From Boseongicola sp. SB0675_bin_26 (lineage in GTDB: Bacteria; Pseudomonadota; Alphaproteobacteria; Rhodobacterales; Rhodobacteraceae), in contig VYCX01000088.1 of assembly GCA_009843725.1 (NCBI GenBank), positions 1 through 5,298 of the forward strand: 5,298 nt of DNA, read 5' to 3'. The translations under genes were made by a program, and so were the position numbers. The notes beneath the pieces were generated by a model. It made no database searches. It had not been told where the DNA came from and saw only the letters and a list, made by a program, of their open reading frames with translations. Positions 1-5,298 of the stretch are shown here, piece after piece; position 1 is the first letter of the stretch; every line of letters begins with the position of its first letter.

Positions 1-825
1 GTATTCGTTTGACGCCGGTCTCCCGAGGAGACCATAGGGTCCGAGGCTCAGGGGATGGTTCTCGGGCAGCGTGCCCTTGCCCATGTAGGACGTCGCCACC
101 GGCATGTCGAGCAGTTCGGCGAGCGCCCTGACCTCGTCCGTCGCGCCCGAGGCCATCACGCCGCCGCCGCCCAGGATGATCGGACGTTTCGCAGCGAGGA
201 TTGCGTCGACTGCGGTGGAAATCTCGTGTCGGGGCGGCGTCGGTCGGTGTGCAGGCCACCGGGCGTAGCGCGCGTCGACTTCGAGGTCTTCTTCCGCGAA
301 TTCGTGCCTTGCACGCAGTGTCGTCATCGGGAAGCTCAGAAGCACGGGGCCGGGTCGTCCGGTGGTCGCGATCTGGAAGGCCCGTTTGACGAATTCCGGG
401 ATTCGCTCGGCGTGATCAACGGAGAAGACCTTCTTGGTGATCGGGCGAAAAAGCGTTGTCTGGTCGATCTCCTGAAACGACTCGCGCCCCCGCCAGTCCG
501 CCCGAACGTCAGAGACGATGGCCACGACGGGAATGCCGGAGAGAAAGGACTCTGCAATGCCGCTGATCAGGTTGGTGGCGCCCGGTCCGACCGTGGCATC
601 GCAGACACCGACCTTGCCGGTTGCTCGCGCATGGGAATCGGCCATCTTTGCCGCAGCCTGTTCGTGCCGCACCAGAAGATGGCGGATGTCATTGCGGCGG
701 AAGATTGCGTCGTGAATGTGGGTTTGTTCGCCCGGCAGGCCGAACATCGTGTCCACGTCGAACCGGCGAAGCATCTCGACGATCGCCTCGCCGCCGTTCA
801 TGGTTCTTGTGCCCTCGTTAGGCAT
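1..825 (-). CDS. Thiamine-diphosphate-dependent enzyme, acetolactate-synthase-like (N-terminal 275 residues; runs off left edge)
   Basis: The frame is open for 275 codons from ATG at 825 to base 1, so this is the front half of a protein that in this family is usually about 550-600 residues. Residues about 9-175 form the N-terminal ThDP (PYR) domain: GLPGEQ at 29-34, the cofactor-activating glutamate E55 in RHEQAAAKMAD, ATGKVGVC at 69-75, GPGATNL at 80-86, FQE at 117-119 and GRPGPV at 156-161. The central Rossmann-like domain starts near 200, with the glycine run 219-222. The C-terminal cofactor domain with the GDG...N motif is outside the window. Members decarboxylate 2-keto acids and transfer or release the product; the exact reaction cannot be told from this half. 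The start at 825 is chosen because AAGGAG stands 6 bases upstream; M9 (base 801) is an alternative that fits the usual family N-terminus. It follows a truncated dehydrogenase and overlaps that frame by 28 bases. An Xsc-type sulfoacetaldehyde enzyme is possible in a sulfur context, but the N-terminal motifs look more like acetolactate synthase. Confidence 0.92.
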   Translation of the reverse strand, partial: MPNEGTRTMNGGEAIVEMLRRFDVDTMFGLPGEQTHIHDAIFRRNDIRHLLVRHEQAAAKMADSHARATGKVGVCDATVGPGATNLISGIAESFLSGIPVVAIVSDVRADWRGRESFQEIDQTTLFRPITKKVFSVDHAERIPEFVKRAFQIATTGRPGPVLLSFPMTTLRARHEFAEEDLEVDARYARWPAHRPTPPRHEISTAVDAILAAKRPIILGGGGVMASGATDEVRALAELLDMPVATSYMGKGTLPENHPLSLGPYGLLGRPASNEY

Positions 826-1037
826 TGTCCGCTCCTTAGCGCTTGGACTGTGACGGCTTCATCGGCGAGTTCAAGCTCGATCAGGCCCAGTCTTTCGTGC
901 TCGGCGGACAGCGCCTCACCTGGCGCGATGTGCAGGTCGACAAGCCTGACCCGCTTGCCTTGATCCAGGAACGCGTTCGCGATGCCGATGTCGCCGCAGC
1001 CGCCGGCGACGAGGACGTGATCTCCCTTGATTTCCAC
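798..1037 (-). pseudogene. Short-chain dehydrogenase/reductase remnant (N-terminal Rossmann part only)
   Basis: A GTG-started frame of 79 codons whose first ~69 residues look like the front of an NAD-dependent short-chain dehydrogenase. Beta-1 and the glycine motif are VLVAGGCGDIG (residues 8-18). Beta-2 ends in acidic D34 (RVRLVDL), typical of NAD rather than NADP preference. The LADE stretch with D59 matches the adenine-contact position. The family is usually about 250 residues, so the NNAG motif and the catalytic Asn-Ser-Tyr-Lys set are absent. They cannot lie downstream, because the ThDP gene begins within this frame at 825. The helix after the glycine motif also looks about two residues short. 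Residues 70-79 look like random read-through into the next gene. AGGGAG stands six bases before the GTG, so it may still be translated. I read it as a deletion remnant of a former operon gene; a small real protein or a coupling leader for the ThDP gene is less likely. Confidence 0.65.
832..837 (-). promoter_or_regulatory. Ribosome binding site of the ThDP enzyme
   Basis: AAGGAG is read on the minus strand, six bases before the ATG at 825. It is the best Shine-Dalgarno match in the window and decides the start in favour of 825 over the in-frame ATG at 801, which has only GAGG about 11 bases upstream. The site lies inside the reading frame of the dehydrogenase remnant (its codons for L67-S69), so the end of that frame has been taken over by the next gene's leader. 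Confidence 0.75.
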
Positions 1038-1126
1038 CGGTTGCTCCCTGTGAACTCGGTTCGGCCCATGCGGGACTGGTTGCCGGCGAACGCCCCGCTT
1101 GGAACCGAAACGCGGACGGGCCTTGT
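1038..1126 (-). other. 89-bp gap between the sulfatase gene and the dehydrogenase remnant
   Basis: Apart from the AGGGAG ribosome site at 1044-1049, I see no clear promoter, hairpin terminator or operator here. It is the longest gap in the window; all upstream junctions from tctB to the sulfatase overlap. This suggests that the tightly coupled unit ends with the sulfatase and that the dehydrogenase/ThDP part is a looser or later addition. A weak internal promoter cannot be excluded by eye. Confidence 0.4.
1044..1049 (-). promoter_or_regulatory. Ribosome binding site of the dehydrogenase remnant
   Basis: AGGGAG on the minus strand, six bases before the GTG at 1037. Together with the in-frame Rossmann motif starting at residue 8, it supports GTG at 1037 as the original start of the dehydrogenase. 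Confidence 0.6.
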
Positions 1127-2620
1127 TCAGGCGACCTCGATCGCGTTCGGCAGGAGCACCCTTTCAAGATGCTCTTTCGCCTCGGCGTGGGTTATCCAGT
1201 CCGGCGGCGGGAAGTCCGCCGCCATCTCCCAATCATCCCCGCTTGCCTCCATGTGGGCTGCAATCCGGACGTCAAGCTCGTCCATCAACGTCTGATACGC
1301 CGGATCATCCACCAGGTTGTTCTGTTCATGGTAGTCTGAACGCTCGTCAAACAGCAGCACGCGTTTGTCCTTGTGGCGCATGTAGAGCCAGTCCTTGGTG
1401 CGAATGCCGCGCTCGGCAAACGGCGCAAACTCGTGCGGGTTGGCACCCGTTTGGGTAAAGACCTGGTACCAGATCGCGTCGCGCGCCTCGGCTTCCTCAC
1501 CGTCGAGAACGGGAAGGTAGCTTTGGCCATCGATGTCCTCGGGCATGTCTGCCCCAACGATGTCGAGGATCGTTGGCATCATGTCAGGGCCGACATCGAC
1601 CAACGCCTCGGTCTTCTGCGGCTTGAACCGCGCGGCGCATCGGACAATCAACGGCACGTGCATGGCAGCCCGGTACGCCGTGTTCTTGATCCCGCAGTAG
1701 TGACCGTGCTGACCGCACATGTCACCGTGATCGCTGAAGAACAGCACTACCGTGTCATCCGCGACTCCCTGGCGATCAAGTTCGTTCAGGATCCGTCCAA
1801 CATTCCAGTCTATGTTGTGGATCATGCCATAGTACTCGGCGATGAACTGTCGAATTTCGGCCTCCGTTTCCGGATCGCCAACGGGTTTGGTGTCGTAGGC
1901 CGCGTGGCTTGCATGGCCGGACCGCGGATCGCCGCCGCACCAGACCTCGTTTCGAATTCTCTGAAACTCGCGCTGCAGCTCCATGTCGGGAACGCCTGCC
2001 GGCAACGGGACCTCGTCGGGGCTGTATATCCTGCGCAGGTAGTCCGGCATGTCCATCGGGAAATGCGGGGGACCATAGCTCACGTACCCGATCCAGGGCC
2101 TGCCGTCCTTGGCGGTCGACGCGTCGGCAATGAAATCGATCAGCTGATCGGTCTGGTAGTCCGGTTCGTAGCGTTTCGAGTGATAGGCCTGGCCATCGTC
2201 ATCATAGTATATCGACGACATGTACTCGTGGCCGCGATTGAAGCCTATGAAGTGGTCCCAGCCAAATCGGCGATCGGGCGGCACGAAGCCGGGCTTGGGT
2301 CCGCCTTCGAGATGCCACTTTCCGACATACCCTGTCCGATAGCCGGCATCCTTCATGAGATCGGCAAGGAAGACCTGATCGCCACGCAGCGGGAAGTGGT
2401 TCTGGATCATGCCGTGGCCCTGGGCATACTTGCCCGTCAATACGGAGGCGCGGAACGGGCAGCAGAGCGGATACGACGCATAGGCCTCCGTGAACTGAAC
2501 CCCCTCGCTTGCCAGCCTGTCGATGTGCGGTGTCCTTATGATCGGATTGCCCGCGCAGCCCATCGCGTCGTACCGCATCTGGTCGGCATAGATCAGAAGG
2601 ACGTTCGGCCTCTTTCTCAT
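1127..2620 (-). CDS. Sulfatase-superfamily hydrolase (formylglycine-dependent, cytoplasmic)
   Basis: Type I (S1) sulfatase of 497 residues, near the usual length for bacterial sulfatases. Active-site elements in order: metal ligand D13 in YADQMRYD, nucleophile C53 in the C-x-P-x-R motif (CCPFR, 53-57) followed by LTG at 61-63, N74, K101 and H103 in GKWHLE, H186 in PPHFP, the metal pair D297-H298 in SDHGD, and K312. C53 would be converted to formylglycine by a maturase (not in this window). The second residue of the usual Asp-Asp pair is Q14 and there is an Asn 21 residues after the nucleophile. As I recall, both traits occur in choline sulfatases and phosphonate monoester hydrolases, so the leaving group could be sulfate or phosphonate. 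There is no signal peptide: the chain starts directly with beta-1, so it should act in the cytoplasm. Its ATG overlaps the tctA stop (ATGA), with GAGGA just upstream, implying coupled translation with the importer. Family assignment is firm; substrate is unknown. Confidence 0.95.
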   Translation of the reverse strand: MRKRPNVLLIYADQMRYDAMGCAGNPIIRTPHIDRLASEGVQFTEAYASYPLCCPFRASVLTGKYAQGHGMIQNHFPLRGDQVFLADLMKDAGYRTGYVGKWHLEGGPKPGFVPPDRRFGWDHFIGFNRGHEYMSSIYYDDDGQAYHSKRYEPDYQTDQLIDFIADASTAKDGRPWIGYVSYGPPHFPMDMPDYLRRIYSPDEVPLPAGVPDMELQREFQRIRNEVWCGGDPRSGHASHAAYDTKPVGDPETEAEIRQFIAEYYGMIHNIDWNVGRILNELDRQGVADDTVVLFFSDHGDMCGQHGHYCGIKNTAYRAAMHVPLIVRCAARFKPQKTEALVDVGPDMMPTILDIVGADMPEDIDGQSYLPVLDGEEAEARDAIWYQVFTQTGANPHEFAPFAERGIRTKDWLYMRHKDKRVLLFDERSDYHEQNNLVDDPAYQTLMDELDVRIAAHMEASGDDWEMAADFPPPDWITHAEAKEHLERVLLPNAIEVA

Positions 2621-4125
2621 GGATCCTCAGCCTTTCCCGCCCCGCGGCTTCTCATCCAGGTCGAGATCGGGGCCCACAGGATTGTCAGCGCCAGGGCGGC
2701 ATAGATCCCGAGTCCGATTGGGGTGTTGAAGAACTCCGCAGTGCTGCCGTCCGCGATCGTGATGGACTGGCGCAGGGAGTTTTCCAGAATCGGGCCAAGC
2801 ACGAAGCCGATGGAAAGCGGCGCAATGGAATAGCCCAGTTTCCTGACGACGTATCCCAGCACGCCGGCGGCCAAGAGGACTCCCACGTTGAAGAGACTGT
2901 TCGAGACCGCGTAGATGCCGGTGAAGCTCAGCAGGAGCACGGTCGGAACGATCACTGTCATTGGAACCTTGATGAGCATCGCGGCGAAGCGGATCGCGAA
3001 CAGGCCGATGAACAGCAACAGGATGTTGATGAAGAAGAGACCGAGGAACAGGGAGTACATTATGTCCGGGCGTTCGTCAAAGAGCGTCGGTCCCGGTGCC
3101 AGGCCCTGAATCAGGAACGCGCCAAGCAGGACCGCGGCGGCCGGGCTGCCTGGCACGCCAAGAGTCAGTGTCGGCACCAACGCTCCGCCGACGGTCGCGT
3201 TGTTCGCCGTTTCGGGCGCAACGATGCCTTCAGGGATGCCGGTGCCGAACTTTTCCGGCTCCTTGGAACGACGCTTCTCTTCCGAATAGGCAAAGAACGC
3301 ACCGACCGCGGCGCCCTCTCCGGGGATGATCCCGATGATCGTGCCCAGGAGCGAAGATCGCGCCAGATTGCCCTTGAGCTTGGACAGGGTTCTCAGGCCC
3401 GGGATCTTCACGGTCAGGCTGGTCTTGTCGAATTCAATGCGTGTCAGTGCCTTTTCCGCCCCGATCAGGACCTCGGACACTGCGAAGATGCCGACGAGAA
3501 ACGGAACCAGCGGTATGCCTTCGTACAAGTGATAGGTCCCGAACGTGTAGCGCTCCGCGCCATTCAGTTCATCCAGCCCCCAGGTCGTCAGGAAAATGCC
3601 CAGACCGCCGACAAGCAGTCCCTTGAAGAGGTTCGCGCCCGCAACGCGGACAACGACGACCAATCCGAAAATGGAGATGGCAAGAAACTCCCGGGGCCCG
3701 AACTTGATCGCGACTTGGGCAAGCACAGGCGCGATGAAGGTGAGGCAGACAACGCTTACAAGCCCGCCAATGATGCTGCCGGTCAGCGACAGTCCCAATG
3801 CCTCGCCGCCCCGACCCTGCTTGTACATCGCGTGCCCGTCCATCACGGTGGCGATCGCAGCTCCGGTTCCCGGAATTCCGACGGCAATCGCCGATATTGA
3901 CCCTCCGTAAATCGCGGCATTGTAAATTGCGAGAAGCAGGATCAGCGACGGTACCGCTTCCATGTAGAACGTGAACGGCAATGCCAGCGCGATCGCGATC
4001 GGCGGTCCGAGACCTGGAAGGATTCCGATGACCAGCCCCAGCAGGATTCCGGCCACCAGCATGATCATGGTGAACGGATCAAGAAGGTTTGCAAACGCGA
4101 CCCCTACTGCAGCGACGTCAAACAC
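2617..4125 (-). CDS. tctA: Tripartite tricarboxylate transporter permease, large subunit TctA
   Basis: This 502-residue, highly hydrophobic protein has the size and landmarks of TctA, the large inner-membrane subunit of the TTT family, which drives uptake of organic anions delivered by TctC using an ion gradient. Landmarks: GILPGLGPPIAIALALPFTF at 34-53; the AIYGGSISAI-GIPGTGAA stretch at 71-90, then MDGHAM; IIGIIPGEGAAVGAF at 263-277; and the mirrored motif ANNATVGGALVPTL-LGVPGSPAAAVLLG at 307-335, followed by GLAPGPTLF. The two PG-rich motifs reflect the internal repeat of the family. About 10-12 membrane spans can be made out. The start is GTG at 4125, in a TAGTG overlap with the tctB stop. 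The upstream Shine-Dalgarno match is weak (GGGA, 10 bases away), so initiation is probably by coupling to tctB. The next in-frame Met (residue 20) would cut into the first membrane region. The C-terminus overlaps the sulfatase start. Substrate cannot be read from the sequence. Confidence 0.96.
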   Translation of the reverse strand: MFDVAAVGVAFANLLDPFTMIMLVAGILLGLVIGILPGLGPPIAIALALPFTFYMEAVPSLILLLAIYNAAIYGGSISAIAVGIPGTGAAIATVMDGHAMYKQGRGGEALGLSLTGSIIGGLVSVVCLTFIAPVLAQVAIKFGPREFLAISIFGLVVVVRVAGANLFKGLLVGGLGIFLTTWGLDELNGAERYTFGTYHLYEGIPLVPFLVGIFAVSEVLIGAEKALTRIEFDKTSLTVKIPGLRTLSKLKGNLARSSLLGTIIGIIPGEGAAVGAFFAYSEEKRRSKEPEKFGTGIPEGIVAPETANNATVGGALVPTLTLGVPGSPAAAVLLGAFLIQGLAPGPTLFDERPDIMYSLFLGLFFINILLLFIGLFAIRFAAMLIKVPMTVIVPTVLLLSFTGIYAVSNSLFNVGVLLAAGVLGYVVRKLGYSIAPLSIGFVLGPILENSLRQSITIADGSTAEFFNTPIGLGIYAALALTILWAPISTWMRSRGAGKAEDP

Positions 4126-4580
4126 TAGAACTGTGTCCCAAGCAGCTGGGTGAAGACCAGGTAGACGCCGGCCGCCAACGCCAGCACGACGCCGTAGACG
4201 ACTGGGTTGCGCACGCCCATCGCCAAGCAGAGGAGCGGTCCGGATGTCGCCGCCATCACGATGTATCCGAAATTCTGCCAGGCAATGTAGCTGACAACTG
4301 CCGCAGCCAGCGCAAGCAGGCCGCGCCTGGCCTCGGCGGATGACGCGAATACGGTTTGGCCTTCATCTCCCGCCTCGCCCTTCGTGGCGTAGACATAGAG
4401 CACCACAGTCGCGCACAGTGCCGTGAATCCCAGCAGGAGCTGCGGGAAGAATCTCGATGGAAGTCCCGAGCTTGCCAGCAGCCCGGCGGCCTCGAATCCC
4501 TGGGCAACCACCGCAAAATAGCCGCAGGCGATGATGACCAGGACCGTGAAGGCAATGTTGGCCAGTCGCTGGGTCAGCAT
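4125..4580 (-). CDS. tctB: Tripartite tricarboxylate transporter small membrane subunit TctB
   Basis: A 151-residue membrane protein with about four spans: roughly residues 8-26, 45-65, 87-103 and one or two in the segment 105-146, with a polar loop at 66-85 (KGEAGDEGQ). Size, topology and position between tctC and tctA identify it as TctB, the poorly conserved accessory subunit that forms the permease with TctA. The start is ATG at 4580, with AAGGGA nine bases upstream. The open frame extends further to 4823, but that 81-residue extension overlaps the tctC coding region, is Ser/Arg/Pro-rich and is not membrane-like, so it was excluded. The TAG stop overlaps the GTG of tctA by one base. Sequence identity of TctB proteins is low, so the call leans on context as well as on topology. 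Confidence 0.92.
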   Translation of the reverse strand: MLTQRLANIAFTVLVIIACGYFAVVAQGFEAAGLLASSGLPSRFFPQLLLGFTALCATVVLYVYATKGEAGDEGQTVFASSAEARRGLLALAAAVVSYIAWQNFGYIVMAATSGPLLCLAMGVRNPVVYGVVLALAAGVYLVFTQLLGTQF

Positions 4581-4589
4581 GGTGCCGTT

Positions 4590-4595
4590 TCCCTT
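4590..4595 (-). promoter_or_regulatory. Ribosome binding site of tctB
   Basis: AAGGGA on the minus strand, nine bases before the ATG at 4580. It lies just downstream of the intergenic hairpin and fixes the tctB start, ruling out the longer in-frame extension into tctC. Confidence 0.6.
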
Positions 4596-4612
4596 GCCTG
4601 CGGAAAGTGGAA

Positions 4613-4638
4613 CGGGCGCCGCGGAGTGGCGGCGCCCG
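4613..4638 (-). other. Intergenic GC hairpin between tctC and tctB
   Basis: A perfect inverted repeat: arm 4613-4622 pairs with 4629-4638 over ten base pairs, nearly all G-C, with a 6-base loop (4623-4628). It lies wholly in the 79-bp gap, 21 bases after the tctC stop. In the direction of transcription the stem is followed by TTCCACTTTCC rather than a run of T, so it is a poor intrinsic terminator. It more likely acts as an mRNA 3'-end stabiliser or partial attenuator that leaves the binding-protein message in excess over the permease message, as is known for other binding-protein transporters such as malE-malF. The structure is directly visible; the role is inferred. Confidence 0.75.
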
Positions 4639-4659
4639 GACCGGTTCGGCAAGAGCAAG

Positions 4660-5298
4660 TCACTTGTGCAGCAGCCCGAGCCCGTCAAGGATCGGCGAGT
4701 ACAGGTCGATGCCGGACTGCAGAAGCCGCCCGACGTCGTCGGGACCGTGCACGAACTGCCAGTCGATGCCCGGAGGCAGGGTGGAGATGAACTCCTCGGT
4801 GCCCAGCACTGCGGTTGCGGCAATCAGCTTGTCGACGATCTCCTGGGGCGTTCCGGCCTTTACGGCCCAGCCCCCGTGAACCCAGACGCCGGCTTCCTTG
4901 CCCGGGGACGCTTCGCCTATGGTGCGAACGCCAGGAAGATGTTGTTCAAAGTAAGGCTGCCGGTTGTTGTCCAGGATGATCAGCGGTCGAATCTCGTTCT
5001 TGAACGCGTTTATCGTCGCGATCTGTCCGACGCCAACGTCAACCTGTCCGCCGATCAGGCCGGTCATGGTTGCCGGAACGGTCTTCAACGCGATGGTCTT
5101 GAATTCCAGGCCGAACTCGGACGCCAGCTGAACTGCGCTCAGGTTCGGCGGTGCGCCGAGATTGTTGACGCCCATGCTGAGCTTTTCGCTCCTCGCGGCT
5201 TCGAGGAAGTCCTCGAACGTCTGGAGCGGACTGTCAGCCCGCACGTAGAGCGCATTGGATGCTGTTGGACCTGCATAGAACGGAATGAAGTCCTCCCT
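4660..5298 (-). CDS. tctC: Tripartite tricarboxylate transporter solute-binding protein TctC (C-terminal 212 residues; runs off right edge)
   Basis: The frame is open from the right edge to the TGA at 4662-4660, giving the last 212 residues of a protein that is usually about 320 long. The N-terminus, including the expected export signal, is outside the window. Visible family marks, counted from the edge: LYVRADSPLQTFEDFLEAAR (17-36), the start of domain 2; a glycine-containing MGVNNLGAPPNLSAVQLASE stretch (42-61) in the place of the usual S-G-x-G...H/N-L ligand loop; VPATMTGLIGGQVDVGVGQ (74-92), matching the conserved LLGGQVD element; and GWAVKAGTPQEIVDKL (143-158), matching the G-hhhPAGTP-hhhKL element near the C-terminal helices. 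These proteins catch small organic anions in the periplasm and deliver them to TctA/TctB. tctC comes first in the operon and is separated from tctB by a hairpin. The family is certain; the ligand is not predictable, because this family is large and its sequence does not report the substrate. Confidence 0.94.
   Translation of the reverse strand, partial: REDFIPFYAGPTASNALYVRADSPLQTFEDFLEAARSEKLSMGVNNLGAPPNLSAVQLASEFGLEFKTIALKTVPATMTGLIGGQVDVGVGQIATINAFKNEIRPLIILDNNRQPYFEQHLPGVRTIGEASPGKEAGVWVHGGWAVKAGTPQEIVDKLIAATAVLGTEEFISTLPPGIDWQFVHGPDDVGRLLQSGIDLYSPILDGLGLLHK

Noticed and set aside
1..825. Assignment of the ThDP enzyme as sulfoacetaldehyde acetyltransferase (Xsc) because of the sulfatase neighbour
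   Set aside because: The visible motifs (GLPGEQ, RHEQAAAKMAD, GPGATNL) resemble acetolactate synthase more than Xsc, a sulfatase neighbour implies a sulfate ester rather than a sulfonate, and the C-terminal half is not available.
55..963. Plus-strand open frame of 302 codons at the left side
   Set aside because: It is antisense to the ThDP enzyme and the dehydrogenase remnant, has no recognisable motif, and crosses the boundary between two real minus-strand genes.
1038..1126. Possible terminator or internal promoter between the sulfatase and the dehydrogenase remnant
   Set aside because: No stem of useful length followed by T residues, and no convincing -35/-10 pair could be read on the minus strand.
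1373..2704. Long plus-strand open frame of 443 codons
   Set aside because: It lies antisense to the sulfatase, which has a complete set of family motifs. The plus-strand translation shows no recognisable domain and is a by-product of GC-rich codon use.
4656..4666. Small palindrome caagt-c-acttg over the tctC stop codon
   Set aside because: Arms are five bases with a one-base centre, too tight for a hairpin and too short to stand out from chance.
4581..4823. N-terminal extension of the tctB frame by 81 residues
   Set aside because: It overlaps the well-supported tctC coding region, is Ser/Arg/Pro-rich rather than membrane-like, and the internal ATG at 4580 has a ribosome site.

Overview
The window is a compact run of genes that all lie on the minus strand, so transcription goes from high to low coordinates. 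No stretch over 300 bases lacks a gene. The GC-rich sequence, strong third-position GC bias (which opens long antisense frames), GTG starts and the presence of a tripartite tricarboxylate transporter (TTT) suggest a proteobacterium. An alphaproteobacterium is my best guess from protein style, but nothing in the window proves it. No rRNA, tRNA, insertion sequence, integrase, CRISPR array or long repeat was seen.

In transcription order the layout is as follows. (1) The C-terminal two thirds of a TctC-type periplasmic solute-binding protein runs in from the right edge (4660 to beyond 5298). (2) A 79-bp gap follows, holding a strong 10-bp GC hairpin. (3) tctB, the small membrane subunit (4125-4580), overlaps the next gene by one base. 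(4) tctA, the large permease (2617-4125), overlaps the next gene by ATGA. (5) A sulfatase-superfamily hydrolase of 497 residues with a complete CxPxR formylglycine site and no signal peptide (1127-2620). (6) An 89-bp gap, then a 79-codon frame that keeps only the NAD-binding front end of a short-chain dehydrogenase (798-1037). (7) The N-terminal half of a thiamine-diphosphate enzyme of the acetolactate-synthase type (1-825), which leaves the window at the left edge.

The simplest functional reading is an uptake-and-breakdown operon. A periplasmic protein captures an organic anion, TctA/TctB bring it across the inner membrane, and the cytoplasmic sulfatase-like enzyme removes a sulfate (or possibly phosphonate) ester. 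A dehydrogenase and a ThDP enzyme would then process the carbon skeleton. Transport plus hydrolysis is supported by the overlapping gene starts; the substrate and the role of the ThDP enzyme are inference only.

The most notable points are the translational coupling of a cytoplasmic sulfatase to a TTT permease, the decapitated dehydrogenase that looks like a deletion scar joined to the ThDP gene, and the hairpin that may set the ratio of binding protein to permease.
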